NCBI GenBank assembly: GCA_016165875.1 | Contig: JABBOT010000005.1 | Coordinates: 22,528,520 to 22,592,519 of the forward strand | DNA: 64,000 bases | Reading direction: 5' to 3' | From: Acanthopleura granulata | Taxonomy: Eukaryota; Mollusca; Polyplacophora; Chitonida; Chitonidae | Part shown: positions 40,101-50,985 of the stretch, piece after piece | How the letters are laid out: the number at the start of each line of letters is the position of its first letter | Position numbering within the stretch: position 1 is the first letter of the stretch | Program-made: the position numbers and the translations under genes | The notes under the pieces: model-generated | What the model was told of the DNA's origin: nothing | Database searches by the model: none | Seen by the model: the letters and a program-made list of their open reading frames with translations, nothing else

Positions 40101-41907
40101 AGCATTTTAAAACACATTTTGCATCTCCTTTTCCAAACTCGTTTTTACACCATCAACTACTATACCATAAAAAGTATTCTATTTCAAGAATGGTAGAGAA
40201 AAATATATTCGAAGAAAACTGGTGACCTACACGAAAAAAGCTACTTTCTTTTCCAATGGTGACAAAAAAGAGTGCCAGTATGATTCATATCAAATGCAAA
40301 CTGGCAATACAAGGCAAATACATGTACCAGAACATACATGTATTAGGAATAAATGTGATGTTCTTGGGAATACTACATGTAAATCACGAGTTTTCTAAAC
40401 TTGTAACTGGAAATTCTCTGTTTTTTAAATGGGTATTCAGTGTCAATACCTCAACTATCCATTCAATGAGAGCTCTATGGGAAACCTGCGACAGGTATTT
40501 TCATGTTTTGTTGCATACACTTTCACAACATAAGAAAAAATAAAAATTCAAGGTTTATATGTGTACCATGTAAGTAATTTTTTTATTTCTAACATCTGTG
40601 ACTAACTACCAAGTTCTTGTACATGAATAGAAAAAAAAAATTATAATAAATTTCACAAAATCACCTCCTAAAAATCCTTGTGCCCTAAGGCTGATAGAGA
40701 TCAGATGTAGTCCCACCCCTCCCAGCCCCCCTCTTTTCCCCAGACCCTATCACCTGATGCTCCCTATCAACTGATCCCCCCCCCTCCAACCTACACAGAC
40801 ATAATTATCCCAGCTGTTCATAATGACATGCTTACCCTTGTCCCTTGCCTCTGCCATGAATACAGACTTTGTCCTGAATACTAGTAGCTCGTACATAGTA
40901 CAGTAGGTCAATTCATTATCCCCTTCAATTTTCCACCTGTTCAACTCATCCATTAACAAGGGGTAAGCGTTTTCTACTAGAATGTGTGGAGTTGTGGTGA
41001 CAGCAGGATTTACATAGGCTCACGGCTGGCTCTAAAGGATTTACAAATGTAATATCTGGGTACAGAGGTTAAAACTGATTTGAATATTCACATCAAAGGC
41101 AAACGAAAGTGCCTTAAGCCATGAAAGGGATAAAAAGTAAAAAAAAAAAAAAAAATATTGGGCACAAGAGCATATATGTAAAAGCAAATCTGTGTCCTAT
41201 TTTACCTCTAGGCTGTATTTCAAAAGACTTTTGAATTCTTCACGCAAAAACTGCACTGAGCTGATCTACCAGGTAACCTTTAAGAGTACAAGTAATATAC
41301 ATGTAATATGTACAGGTAGCTTTATCTTAAAATAAGCACCTACAGCTGCCAAGTACAATGAAATATAGCAGTTTGTTTTAACCTTTTAAGTCATGAAATA
41401 CAAACAATAACACTGCGAAATATTTGAACTATTTTCGACCTTGCGGAACATGTTTACAAAGATAATACCAGGAAACAAATGCCACAAATTTCTGGAATGT
41501 AAATGACATGTCGATAACAATAACTGTAATGAATGTCTAACAGTCGGCATGTCTCAGTTTTCGATGAATGAACTTGTCGGTTTAAAATTTCAACCAACCA
41601 GTTAATGTACTATCAAACAAAATTTCAATACGGACATTTTGTAACATGTTTAGAAAATGTGACACATGGTATCAGATACTGTTCCAAATATTTTACTGAA
41701 CACTTTACATTAAAAATTCAATGAGTACATTTAATGAAGTTACAAACCTTGCTGAGTTTTTCCCCTTCATGATGTGGAATAAGGTTCTTTAATGAAGTGA
41801 ATCCAGCATTGATACTTTGCATTCGACGGCGCTCATTACTATTAGCGATTTCCCGTCGAACCTTTTTCTCTTGCTCCAGCTGTGCTTTAGGTGACATTGG
41901 TCTAGTC
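36702..41907 (-). CDS. TFAP4: TFAP4 (AP-4), bHLH-leucine-zipper transcription factor
   Basis: AP-4 is a nuclear factor that binds CAGCTG E-boxes as a homodimer (family knowledge). Coding exons on the minus strand are 41,907-41,748, 38,153-37,991, 37,753-37,518 and 37,199-36,702, and the junction phases agree. The basic region reads RREIANSNERRRMQSINAG, the AP-4 signature; helix 2 (SAILSHTTDYI) and the first zipper (LEEEKMRLQSQNNKLKCML) follow. A basic patch (KRKKRD) comes next, then the acidic DEG motif, then the second AP-4 coiled coil (ELRREITELRSQLEHERRMR, LEAQLYPDRL). Further on is a SRRNLETIVEAIRHLEG block, which in human reads SRQNLDTIVQAIQHIEG. The C-terminus is Ser/Pro/His-rich and poorly conserved. 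From the first Met in the 41.9-kb exon (41,897) the product is 348 aa; human AP-4 is 338 aa. That start leaves only about 11 residues before the bHLH, so an upstream exon is likely. The gene is divergent from GLIS2. Confidence 0.93.
37518..37753 (-). CDS. TFAP4: TFAP4 exon: second coiled coil
   Basis: The acceptor CTCCTAG precedes 37,753; the donor GAG|GTGTGTT follows 37,518. It completes the split Glu codon and continues SSDEGISL, then a long leucine-repeat coiled coil ending in a Gln/Met-rich segment (QVQMQMKLQQEKE), as in vertebrate AP-4. Confidence 0.92.
37991..38153 (-). CDS. TFAP4: TFAP4 exon: helix 2 and first leucine zipper
   Basis: The acceptor TTTTACAG precedes 38,153; the donor ACTG|GTGAGC follows 37,991. 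It begins in phase 0 with SAILSHTTDYISSLEEEK and ends one base into a Glu codon after PPPKRKKRDTG. The basic cluster is a candidate nuclear localisation signal. The 3.6-kb intron upstream shows no other exon. Confidence 0.92.
41748..41907 (-). CDS. TFAP4: TFAP4 exon: basic region and helix 1
   Basis: The acceptor TTTGTAG precedes 41,907 and the donor AAG|GTTTGTA follows 41,748. The first base completes a codon begun upstream; the exon ends in phase 0 after GEKLSK. It encodes the basic region and helix 1 plus the start of the loop. Confidence 0.92.
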
Positions 41908-42444
41908 CTACAAATTTAATAAAAAAGTAAAACCTGAACTCTGGCACCACATCTTAAAATAAATCTACATGTAGGAATCCTTCAAATTTATGTTTCAGAT
42001 TTTTCATAATGACACTGTTAAAGTGTGACATTTCAACAAAATGTAAGCTGCAAGTGTACATCTGAAAAATTTCAAGTAAGCTCTGGACCATTCAGGATAA
42101 ATCAAGGGGCCATCCTGAGAAACAACAACAACAACAAAAAAGACAACAAAACAAAATGATATTAGGTTGATGTACTGAATGGTTGTTTGGATGCGGAGGC
42201 TGAGCCGTGCATGCCTGCCCTGGATCAGCTGCTTGTCCCACAGCCCTAGATGCCCGGCCGACGAGTGGGCGGCGGCGGGCCGGCGGTCAGGAATTTCTGC
42301 TCAGGCGTTTTCTGAGGGGCTCCGGTCGTACAGTCACAGCTTAAGCACTGCCAGCGTCAAACATGGTGACCGCCATCCTTTGCTTACACATACGCACAGC
42401 TGTGGGACTAGTACAGTATTTTATTTCAATATAGCACGACTTAC

Positions 42445-42653
42445 GTATGTTGGACCTTGTTTCTGGCTAGACGGTCTATAAACTGAATGAAAATAATGGA
42501 AGTTGGGGAGGCGAGAAGAAAATCAATATTCAAATCGATCCCAGGCCGAGTGCAGCCGTCAATCTTGGCACAGTGCCAACTCGGCATGGTATCACAAATT
42601 GTGCCTCTCAAAACCTTCAAAGTGTTATGGTAACTCTTACGGTACTTTTCCAC
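42445..42653 (-). CDS. candidate TFAP4 first coding exon
   Basis: A minus-strand frame open from Met at 42,653 runs into a strong donor, CATAC|GTAAGT, after 42,445. It leaves two bases of a codon, exactly the phase needed by the exon at 41,907 (AC + G = Thr). Joining it would give a 421-aa product. The encoded 69 residues do not resemble the vertebrate AP-4 N-terminus that I remember, so the true start could be a later in-frame Met, the exon could be mostly 5'UTR, or the match could be chance. Confidence 0.3.
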
Positions 42654-45208
42654 TTTTTACGACGTGCGTAGAGTAAAACGTTCTATAAAACATTCACGCA
42701 AACGGCAAAACAGTTGAATTGATCCACCCTTTTCATGATAGTAGTGATAAACGACGCAAAATATTCTCAGCTGACGCGCCACGATTTTTGGCTCAGTGCC
42801 AAACTCAGGCACGGCGAAGACTCCTCTATCAGTATCATGTGAGTGTAGTATTTCACAACGCACGATATTCTATCTTCAATTTTAAAGAACATGACCAACT
42901 GGGACAAGACTATAGAATATACATACTATTATTTTGTAAACAAACACTGAAACAGAAATCCTACGGCCCGGAAAAATGATGGACTCCAGCGACATGCTGC
43001 AACGGTAATATTCTTGCGATAAAGTAATCGCGATCCCTTGGACTTTGGTTCTTTTTTGCTAAAACACAGCTTGTATTAATTGAAAATATTTTTTCAACCC
43101 GAAAATTTACTATAAGATATTGTGTTGCGAAGGAAGGTCCAGCTGGTTAATTTGCCGAAGCGGATCACGCATCCAGGACTGTGCCGCGGCCTATAAAAAA
43201 TGTACACGCCTACGTGAACAGCTGACGATTTTACCGCATTCGTAGAACAACATATGTTTCCGAAATAGGGCTCAAACACTGCATTCAGCAAAAACAATAA
43301 ATAGAGGTAAATTCGTATGAAGAAAATTTTATAACTGGCGGTATGTCGATCCCAAATTACGCGCATGTAATCTGTTACGAAATATCACGGATGAAATGCA
43401 ACATTTTAACACAACATATTTCGTTTCTATTTGAAATTTGTCAAATCATTACTAACTTGAATCTCTCACTGTAGTTATGCAGAAATACAACAACCGGTAG
43501 GCGCTGCTTATAAAATTTCTGCGCCAACATGTCGAGCTCAAGCATATAGCGTCCTTTGTCTGTTCAGACAGTACGGGCATCGGCCATGTGGTCCGAGCCG
43601 AACCCAGACATCCGCCTGGCCGATTTTGTAAACGTCTAAAAACTGTCCTAAATCAAACAGATGCCTTAATCCAAATGCACAGTAGGAAACTAGGTGCTTG
43701 CCCTTGTTAGAATACACTAAAAGAAATGTGGACCTGCCAAAAGAAAACGAAAGATATGCAAAACAAGGTGCTCGTACTAGGCGTTTACGCTAATGTTTAT
43801 GTTTACAACAAGTGCGTACTACTCACTTGCCAAGGACCACCGCAAATTCATCGTCTCTCATCCTTATTTCGTGCAGTAATCGTCGCTTTTCAGTCGTCCG
43901 CTGGTAAAGTGACATCCCACAAAATAAAAGACACTTTGATAATCCGCTTTGGAGTGGTATTGTTTTGACTTTTTTTACGGTGGAAACACCGCGTACACAG
44001 CAATCCAGGTCTGCTTCGGCAGAATGAGTAATATTTGGCGGGAAACAGCTGTGCTTCGCGTGAGAAGAAAATTACTCCGCCGCCTCACAACATCAGCATT
44101 TTACATTTTAGACCATATTAGGGGAAATGCTTTTAAATCATCAGACGCAGGTATACCAGTTTAAATATAAGACCCATCTACTTTAAGAAAATTGTGTGCA
44201 ACATCCACTTTCACTCACGAAACATAGGGTGATTATGTTTTGTCGAGGAGGAATACGAGCCTGCATTCACATGACGGTTACATGTTGGCAAGGCGCGGGA
44301 AAGAGGGAAAATAAACAAACCCTCAGCTGGTGGGCAGATTGCCACGTGGTAGCATTAGCAAGTTCGCATATTTCGACGGTATTTCACGTAATAAGACACA
44401 GAATATGAAAATTTCGGAGTGCTGTCCAGAGTGTAGGGAACACATCATGTGTAACTACTGTTTTGGGTTGTATTTTTGTGGCTAATACAGGATATGATTA
44501 ATTTTAAGGCCTATGATGTGAGGAACTGAATTCTCCATACCCGTTCAGAATGTCTGGAATGCAGACTTGTCTATGAGATGGCCATATACGTAGTAACTAT
44601 TTATAGATTCATTAATCAGCTGATAGACTGCCATATTCTGATTGGTCAGAAGAAGCAGAACGGTTGTGGCGATAGTATTTGAGGGAGGCTGAAGATGAGT
44701 GGCCCTCGCTGCACTTGATGCACCCATGGATATTTCGCGGTGATATTTTATTTTTAGCACAGCTTACCTTGCCGTTTGAACATATTTAGGTTGCCAAGTA
44801 CCACTCGTAGTTGTCTCTTGTGTTTTAAATGCAAGTAAAGGAGTTTGTTTGCACAATATAAACATGTCATTTATAACATGTTTTGTTTTATTATATATAC
44901 TTGATCGGACGCAAACCTATATTTGTTTGCCATAAAATCATTCCACACTAACTGACTGAACTGAAAAAAAAGTAAAAAATTCAGAGATCTAGTCCTCTGT
45001 TTAGCCGAATTATAAATGAGCGTTTGTACGTATCCACGCCTCGGTAGCGTTACGAGCACGCGGTCGGAAAGTAAGGAGAATCTACTCTCGTAATCAGAAT
45101 ATGCACATTTGTAATCATCATGCCCTGGTCGACTAGACATTGGGGTCATGTGACGCTTTACCTCCCATGTCGAATTCTATGACGTTTTATTTGGCAAGTA
45201 GGGGGTCT
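42654..45208. other. TFAP4-GLIS2 intergenic, promoter side of TFAP4
   Basis: Low-copy sequence with more CpG than the left half of the window (for example 43,540-43,625) and CAGCTG near 43,217. It probably holds the TFAP4 promoter. No TATA box was found in a convincing position. Confidence 0.3.
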
Positions 45209-45219
45209 ACGCATGCGCA
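45209..45219. promoter_or_regulatory. NRF1-like site, possible promoter
   Basis: ACGCATGCGCA matches the NRF1 palindromic core. Nearby are GTCATGTGACG (about 45,143-45,153) and a CpG-containing stretch. The site is upstream of GLIS2 on the plus strand and could mark a non-coding first exon or promoter. Based on motif only. Confidence 0.25.
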
Positions 45220-46229
45220 GTAGCGACATCTCCATGCTGGTTCTTTGATCACAAAGATAGGTGTACTTCACAACCATGAGAGAAAGTCCGATGTCGTTGA
45301 CTGCAATGATTTCACGTTCATACCACAGGTAAAAGTCACAAAAACAGAGCGTCTTAAGTTCGGTAATGTTGCACACAACTGAGTTGTTCACCTCAGACAG
45401 AGGCTTCAAACACTTGCCGAACGTTTACGAGTGAAAAGTATGCTGAATGATAAAATGTTTCCAGTTGAAATGTAGGGATTTGGAAACTTTGTTAATTCTT
45501 GTGGCAGAAAAATTGGCCATAGATTACTTAGTTTTAAGGAAGTATTTTATGTTGCTCGTTATTGGTTCAGCACAGGGGGAATCCAACAACCAGATAGGAA
45601 GACACGAACGTCTTGGTACCCAACCCTGGAAATACAGTACCAGTACCTAATTACCGGTATAAACATGTGTAAGAAGCACATGTAGTACTCTTCCCCTTTA
45701 TATACTGTAGGGTAGGGTTGGATAGGTGGGGTAAGGGTATATCACATGTAAGGTTTTTGGATTCGAGATCCTTTGGTGACTGTTAGTGTGAAGGAATATA
45801 GAACTATGTGTATATGTTGTTTTGTTGTGATCATTCCTCTATTCAGAATAGGTTATCACATGACACAAAATATATGCTCTTGACTTGAACACATGTAAGA
45901 AGAGGGACAAACCTCCCTTGTGCATCAGAACTGTCAGTGACTTGTACCACAACAAATCAAAGGTAAAGGGTTGCATATGAAGTGAGAACCATCCATCGTT
46001 ATTTGTCATAAGACACTTTGAAGCGCAGGTTCCAGCAGGGGCTTGGAGAGAAATTTGTTAATTCCCTCATTCACTGTGTGTGGGACCTCGGTGACATTTG
46101 TCAAAGATGCTTGTGTCATAGTTTGGGGTGTACCAGTTCAGTGGGCATGTCTGTTCGTCACTTGCGGGGGAAATACCTCTGTAACTTAGTATTAATAGGC
46201 ACCTCCACTTGTGAAACATGACTGCCATC

Positions 46230-46275
46230 TTATTCGTGAAAAATTCTTGAGTATAGCATTAAACAGAAGGCAAAT
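46230..46275 (+). mobile_element. SINE tail fragment
   Basis: The shared tail AAAAATTCTTGAGTATAGCA, then TTAAACAGAAGGCAAATAAA is visible. The sequence upstream (45,990-46,230) may be the rest of the element but does not match families A-C by eye. Confidence 0.5.
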
Positions 46276-46284
46276 AAATTTGTC

Positions 46285-46615
46285 ACAAAGAGATCTGTCT
46301 GGAGGTTGGGAAATCCGGGATCAATCCTGGATTGAGTCATACTAAAGACTTTATAAATGGTACTTATTACTGCATTGCTTGGCCCTCGGCGCTGAGAGAT
46401 TAGAATAAGGAAGCATGACTAGTCGGCCCCGTGTCAGTATAACGTGACTTTGTAGGGTGTCGTATTTGGTGTCTTCAGCATGGTACTTCAGTGGCAGCAG
46501 CACTTTGGCGGCATGGACTCCCCTTGCCACAAGGAGACACAGCATATCTACATTCTAAGAACTCCTCGTTTCCATATGACTGAAAAATTGTTGAGTACGA
46601 TGTAAAACGCAAGCA
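46285..46615 (+). mobile_element. tRNA-derived SINE, family B
   Basis: A box-B-like GGGATCAATCCTGG is followed by GAGTCATACTAAAGACTTTA, then AGTCGGCCCCGTGTCAGTAT and GTGTCTTCAGCATGGTACTT. It ends in ATTGTTGAGTACGATGTAAA, the tail also used by family A. The body matches the inverted copy at 48,273-48,596 and part of 29,612-29,712. Confidence 0.7.
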
Positions 46616-47025
46616 TACATACTATATACATCTAGAGATCTACTGATGTTCTCTTCATTGTCATTTGTGATATTATTGTCAGTTAATGTCGACTGTGTGG
46701 GTATGTGTTTTGTTTTTCCTTCAGCTGCCAATGAGGCATTGTTTGATTTATCACTAGTGGCATGGTTACATCTGCATGCTAGTTAGTTACATGGTTTTAC
46801 TTGGCTCACATCCCTTGAGTTGACTCCTGGAACATTGGGGTACCGGTATTACAACCTGTGGTCACTAAATCTGCCACCAGCAGAGGTCAGACTGAAGATT
46901 GTTTAGTGCCTGTGAACTGATTCTGAGTTAGTAATTCATCTTATGTTGTTTTACATCTATTAGTGTGAAACTCTCCTGAGTACAGAGCAAACATCCATTA
47001 TTCAACAACTCTTTTGTTGAATGTA

Positions 47026-47535
47026 CTTGGATGGCCATACGGTTAAAGCATCTGCCTTGTAACTGGGATTCATAGGTTCAGTTCTAGGGCCTCCATGGCT
47101 CAGTCAGTTAGCGCGCTAGCACAGCGCAATGACCCAGAAGCCTGTGAGTTCAAGTGCAGCTCATGCTAGCTTCCTCTCCGGCAGAAAATGGGAAGGCCTT
47201 CCAGCAACCTGCTGGTGGTCGTGGCTTTCCCGCGTGCTCTGCCCGGTTTCCTCCCATCGTAATGCTGGCCGCCGTCGTATAAGTGAAATATTCTTGAGTA
47301 CGGTGTAAAACACCAATCAAATAAATAAATAAAATAAATAGGTTCAGCTCTCAGTCAGGTTGTAAAAACAGACGAATTTAAGTGGACACTGGCATTATTT
47401 CTGGGTCTAGGGCCCAGATTAAGAGGATAGGCAATCTACTGGTGAGCCAAATTTCAGTATTCTCAGGGTGTGATTTGGGTATCTTGTGTCTTTGGCATGG
47501 TGTTTTGGTGATATGACCACAAAACTAGGATAAGT
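47026..47535 (+). mobile_element. family B-like SINE split by a nested SINE
   Basis: A tRNA-like head (GGATGGCCATACGGTTAAAG, then GGGATTCATAGGTTCAGTTC) ends abruptly at 47,085 and resumes at 47,338 with a duplicated AGGTTCAGCTCT. Its body continues to about 47,535 with TCTGGGTCTAGGGCCCAGAT, GGGTGTGATTTGGGTATCTT and TTTGGCATGGTG, similar to family B. The interruption is the family A copy at 47,086-47,337. Confidence 0.6.
47086..47337 (+). mobile_element. tRNA-derived SINE, family A, full length, nested
   Basis: Most complete family A copy. Box A is ATGGCTCAGTCAGTTAGCGC and box B is GAGTTCAAGTGC. The body follows (GGGAAGGCCTTCCAGCAACC; GGTTTCCTCCCATCGTAATG; CCGCCGTCGTATAAGTG), then the tail TTCTTGAGTACGGTGTAAAA and an AAATA-rich end. 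It is flanked by 14-bp target-site copies (47,072-47,085 and 47,338-47,351; one mismatch) lying inside another SINE. Confidence 0.85.
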
Positions 47536-48272
47536 GCACAATGAAGGATTGAGGGTAAAATTATTTAAGGGATGTCTTCAAAAAATATGATAAATTCTTA
47601 AGAGTTATGCTGTGCAAAAACCACGTCATTACATAATAATATCACAACCTGAATTTGAACTATGTAACTGTAAGAAAAGCAAAAACATGTCTCACACTAT
47701 GGGAAGTCATATTAAATATGGAATCTTTTGATTGCATAGTTATGGCCATTGTCTCTTTGGTGCCTTTAGAGATTGTCTGTAATTCTTCATAGTGGGTGGT
47801 TATTTGGACACTGTGTTGACTGCTACCTGTCGGAGTGACCTCAGAGCACTGACAGACATGCTTTAAGCACACATTAATCAGATCCTGGGCTGTAAAGGTA
47901 GCAAGCAATTAATACCCTGCTGTGGTCGCTCAGCAGGGGACTGTATACAATTCTTTCTCTACAGGCTCTCTGACCAAATCCTAACCAGTTTCACAAAACT
48001 CGTACTACTCAGCTTGTACAAAATAAACAAGTTTACTTTATATTCATACACTTTTCTTTAAATATTGAAAAAAATCTTTTCCATTAGTTTTGCTGATCCT
48101 GTAATATAGTCAGTTGTAAGTATTAAATGCATTATGGGCATGCCATTCTATACCCCACATATATAGTAGGGTATGAAGTTAATAATTAAATAAAGAGCTT
48201 AGTTCTTAAAACTGAAGAGGAAAAAAATCACACATGTAAAATCCTCTTCTTTTATCAAGTCCCCCCACTTTA

Positions 48273-48596
48273 GTGAATGAATGAATCCTTATTGTTTAAC
48301 GCCCTACTCAAGAATATTTGACTTATACGAAGGCGGTGTCTCCTTGGTGCAGGACGGATTTCCACCGTATCTTTTATCTGGTGCTGCCTTATCGAGGCGA
48401 CTTGCCGAAGACACCCAACAAGCCCCCTCACTCAGTCACATTATACTGACACCGGGCCGACCAGTCCACCCTCTATCTTCTTATTGCTGAACGCCTAGCA
48501 AGGAAGCAGGATGTACCATTTTTTAAAGTCTTTGGTATGACCCGACCCAGGTTTGAACCCAGATCTCCTAATCTGAAAGCTGATGCTCTACCAACT
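48273..48596 (-). mobile_element. tRNA-derived SINE, family B, full length
   Basis: On the minus strand the order is a tRNA-like head (GGTAGAGCATCAGCTTTCAG; CTGGGTTCAAACCTGGGTC), a body with GTCATACCAAAGACTTTAAA, GTCGGCCCGGTGTCAGTATA and GGGTGTCTTCGGCAAG, then the tail ATTCTTGAGTAGGGCGTTAA. Perfect 12-bp target-site copies CCCCCCACTTTA flank it at 48,261-48,272 and 48,597-48,608. A young-looking insertion. Confidence 0.85.
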
Positions 48597-48608
48597 CCCC
48601 CCACTTTA

Positions 48609-49612
48609 AGATTTTTCTCTATTTTACCATAACCCGGTCCCTCTCCATCTCCCTCTCTCTGCTCTCATCCCGCCTCCCTTCCCCTAACCCTTGTTCTGTG
48701 GTTCCTGGTAAAGAAATGTTTAAATGATTACAACATCTGATTCAATATTACACTTCCACAAATGCGTCTTCCAAATTGTTTACCAAGTTGTTGCCAAACA
48801 CACCTGTATATATACTGTGAGGTTAAACTTTAGTGAAAATAACATTCTCATTTTGCATTCAGTGGCTTGGTTATCATGTGATTATTCAATGCAATCTCTT
48901 AACATTTTACCAATTTGGCTCAAAAGTAGAATCCAATATGGCTCTGTATCTGTGCCTATGTGATATGTATGTTATAGGCTAGAACTTCCTACAGTGCATT
49001 GTCACAGCATGGCTGAAGTAAAATTTTGCCATTGTGGCATTACAGCTCATTCATTCAAGTATTATATTCATTCATTCATTGTGCCACTGTTAACGTGATA
49101 AGCAGTCTTGCCTCCCACAGCAGCGTGGTTATAAGAATCTACATGTATGGAATCTTCCCATGTAGCAACTAGTAAAAGTTGTATCACTGCATGTTATAAT
49201 AGTAGGCTATAATGGCTTCTTTCTGTAGTTCACTTACATTGATTGACAAGGTGCAGGTTCAAATCCAGTTCATGATTCAGCAATAAATCGCGGGCTTTGC
49301 GAGGTAAATACTGAGGTGATGGGGCATTATCGCATACATTTACATGATGTAAGTCAAAAATTCTTGATTTAACATGGAGAAAATGTCCTTTTGAAAAATG
49401 GCTGTTATGTAGAAAAAAAGCAGGGATGGGGTTTGAAGGGTGGGAGTTGTACTGGCTTTGTGACTTTTGAACATGGTGCTGCAGGAGGTGTGAGTCCGCT
49501 GTCAAAGCAACACTGACCACTATAATATGTCATCCATGTCATTCACCTGTGGTCTATATTCACTGTGCGGTATGTCAGCCTACACTTGTTCATAATCTCC
49601 GCTTTCTTTTAG
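48609..49612. other. intergenic; possible diverged SINE near 49.2 kb
   Basis: Around 49,215-49,340 a box-B-like GCAGGTTCAAATCCAG and following sequence suggest another decayed tRNA-derived element, unlike families A-C. Nothing else is recognised. Confidence 0.3.
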
Positions 49613-49791
49613 GCGAATCACATTTGATTCCTTGTTTCCCACCGCCGCTGGCAAGTCATTTTACTTCCCGTAGAGGAACTCGGTTGTTTCAGATTTTGCT
49701 AGAAAATGTCAAGAAAGATAAGATTATCACTGATAAAAACTGGCTGAATGATGTTATTGAAAACAGAAAATTGTTCTTCTGCCTGCACTAG
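49613..49791 (+). CDS. possible orphan terminal exon, unknown protein
   Basis: A good polypyrimidine tract and acceptor (GCTTTCTTTTAG) precede 49,613. An open frame follows to a stop at 49,789-49,791, encoding about 58 residues with a Lys/Asp/Asn-rich end (LLENVKKDKIITDKNWL and NRKLFFCLH). The composition looks protein-like, but I recognise no family and no partner exon. It may be a fragment of a retroposed or decayed gene. Confidence 0.2.
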
Positions 49792-50074
49792 TTTCCCAAA
49801 ATATTATATCAGGAAACAAGGCTACAAGTGACATGGCTGCCTACTGAATATCCTGGTTAGTGTGCTGTGGTGTGGACGCCACATGTTGGCCAGTACCTGC
49901 CAAATTTCCTGCCTTAAAAATTCAGCCAAAAGAAAAAAAAAAAGGTAAAAATGGAAATGTTAGGGTTTCAACCAGAAACCGTTATTTGCTCAGGATCAGA
50001 ATGCTTCGTGTCAGAAGCCATGATAATGCTTGGCTGAGTAGGGCATGTGAACAGGTCATGGTCCTGATGTACAT

Positions 50075-50985
50075 ACTGAAAACAAAGGAGCACATTTATA
50101 CAATCTATACCTTGAAAGAAAGAGCTTTACTTATGGTTAAATAAAAAATCTCAATTTTCTTGCGGAAGTGCATGTTATTTGTGTATTTAATAATTAAACA
50201 TCCAAGACTGAGAAACCTCTTTAGGCTACCATTTTAACAGATTGCTTATGTCATCATGCTTAGCTTTGCAAAGTAACTCTTCTGTCTTTGAAGGTAAAAA
50301 AAAAATCATTTAGATAACGTAATGGAGGACTTCAGTGGGGACCCCAGCTCTAGTTCTGATGATAGTGAATGTAACTGCAGCTTACAAGGCTACCAGTTTG
50401 AATTGCAGAGGAGTGAGGCTGAGAGCAGCAGTGCAACCGATCACGCATCAATCTCAAATGAGTGGGAACCGGGATTTCTGTCTTTGACAGGGCCAATCTG
50501 TGAAAGGACAGGTTGTGTTCTCTGCCTTCAGGACATCGCAATTCAGACACATTTTGGCAGCCTACAGGCACGCATGTAGGCATGATGTGGCCCTCAAGTA
50601 CATCGCAAACTCTTCCTTGTTAGAGTTGGCTTTAACAGAACTTAAAGTCTGCGATTATCACAATGTACGAATATATTTAGCTGAGACTGGAAATGTACGG
50701 TAATTAAATGGTAGGAATAAAACCTTAAGCACAGTGACGTCACAATGAATATTCAAGAGGAGGAAAGGAGGATTTTCATTGGACAAGCCTAAAACATGGC
50801 GAGACTTACTATGTGCCCCGAATAGGTGGATTTAGTAAAAAATGACGATGTTTAAAACAGATTGTCTCTTTTCCAAAATCTTTAAAAAATGTAGAAACAG
50901 TAGTATTCCACACAGTTTGTATAGCTCTTTCATTTAAGGTGTAGGTTATATAAATCTGTTCTTTTCTTTTAATGATAACATGTGA
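50075..50985. repeat. inverted pair of diverged repeat segments
   Basis: The stretch near 50,075-50,130 (GGAGCACATTTATACAATCT, then ATACCTTGAAAGAAAGAGCT) reappears in reverse complement near 50,930-50,985 as AACAGATTTATATAACCTAC, then ACCTTAAATGAAAGAGCT, by eye about 70% similar. The right-hand copy continues on the minus strand into a longer repeat-like block reaching a GTGACGTCAC palindrome near 50,737. They may be ends of one element or two copies of one dispersed repeat. Confidence 0.4.

Noticed and set aside
42976..43004. Plus-strand ATGATGGACTCC followed by a GTAATA donor, as a possible GLIS2 first coding exon
   Set aside because: Splicing it to the acceptor at 53,869 puts the reading frame into a TAA within nine codons. 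It could at most be an upstream non-coding exon.
50494..50530. Very short GT...AG interval that might explain the frame change in the ballast-like exon
   Set aside because: About 35 bases is too short for a normal animal intron, and the Cys motif it would affect is readable without removing it.
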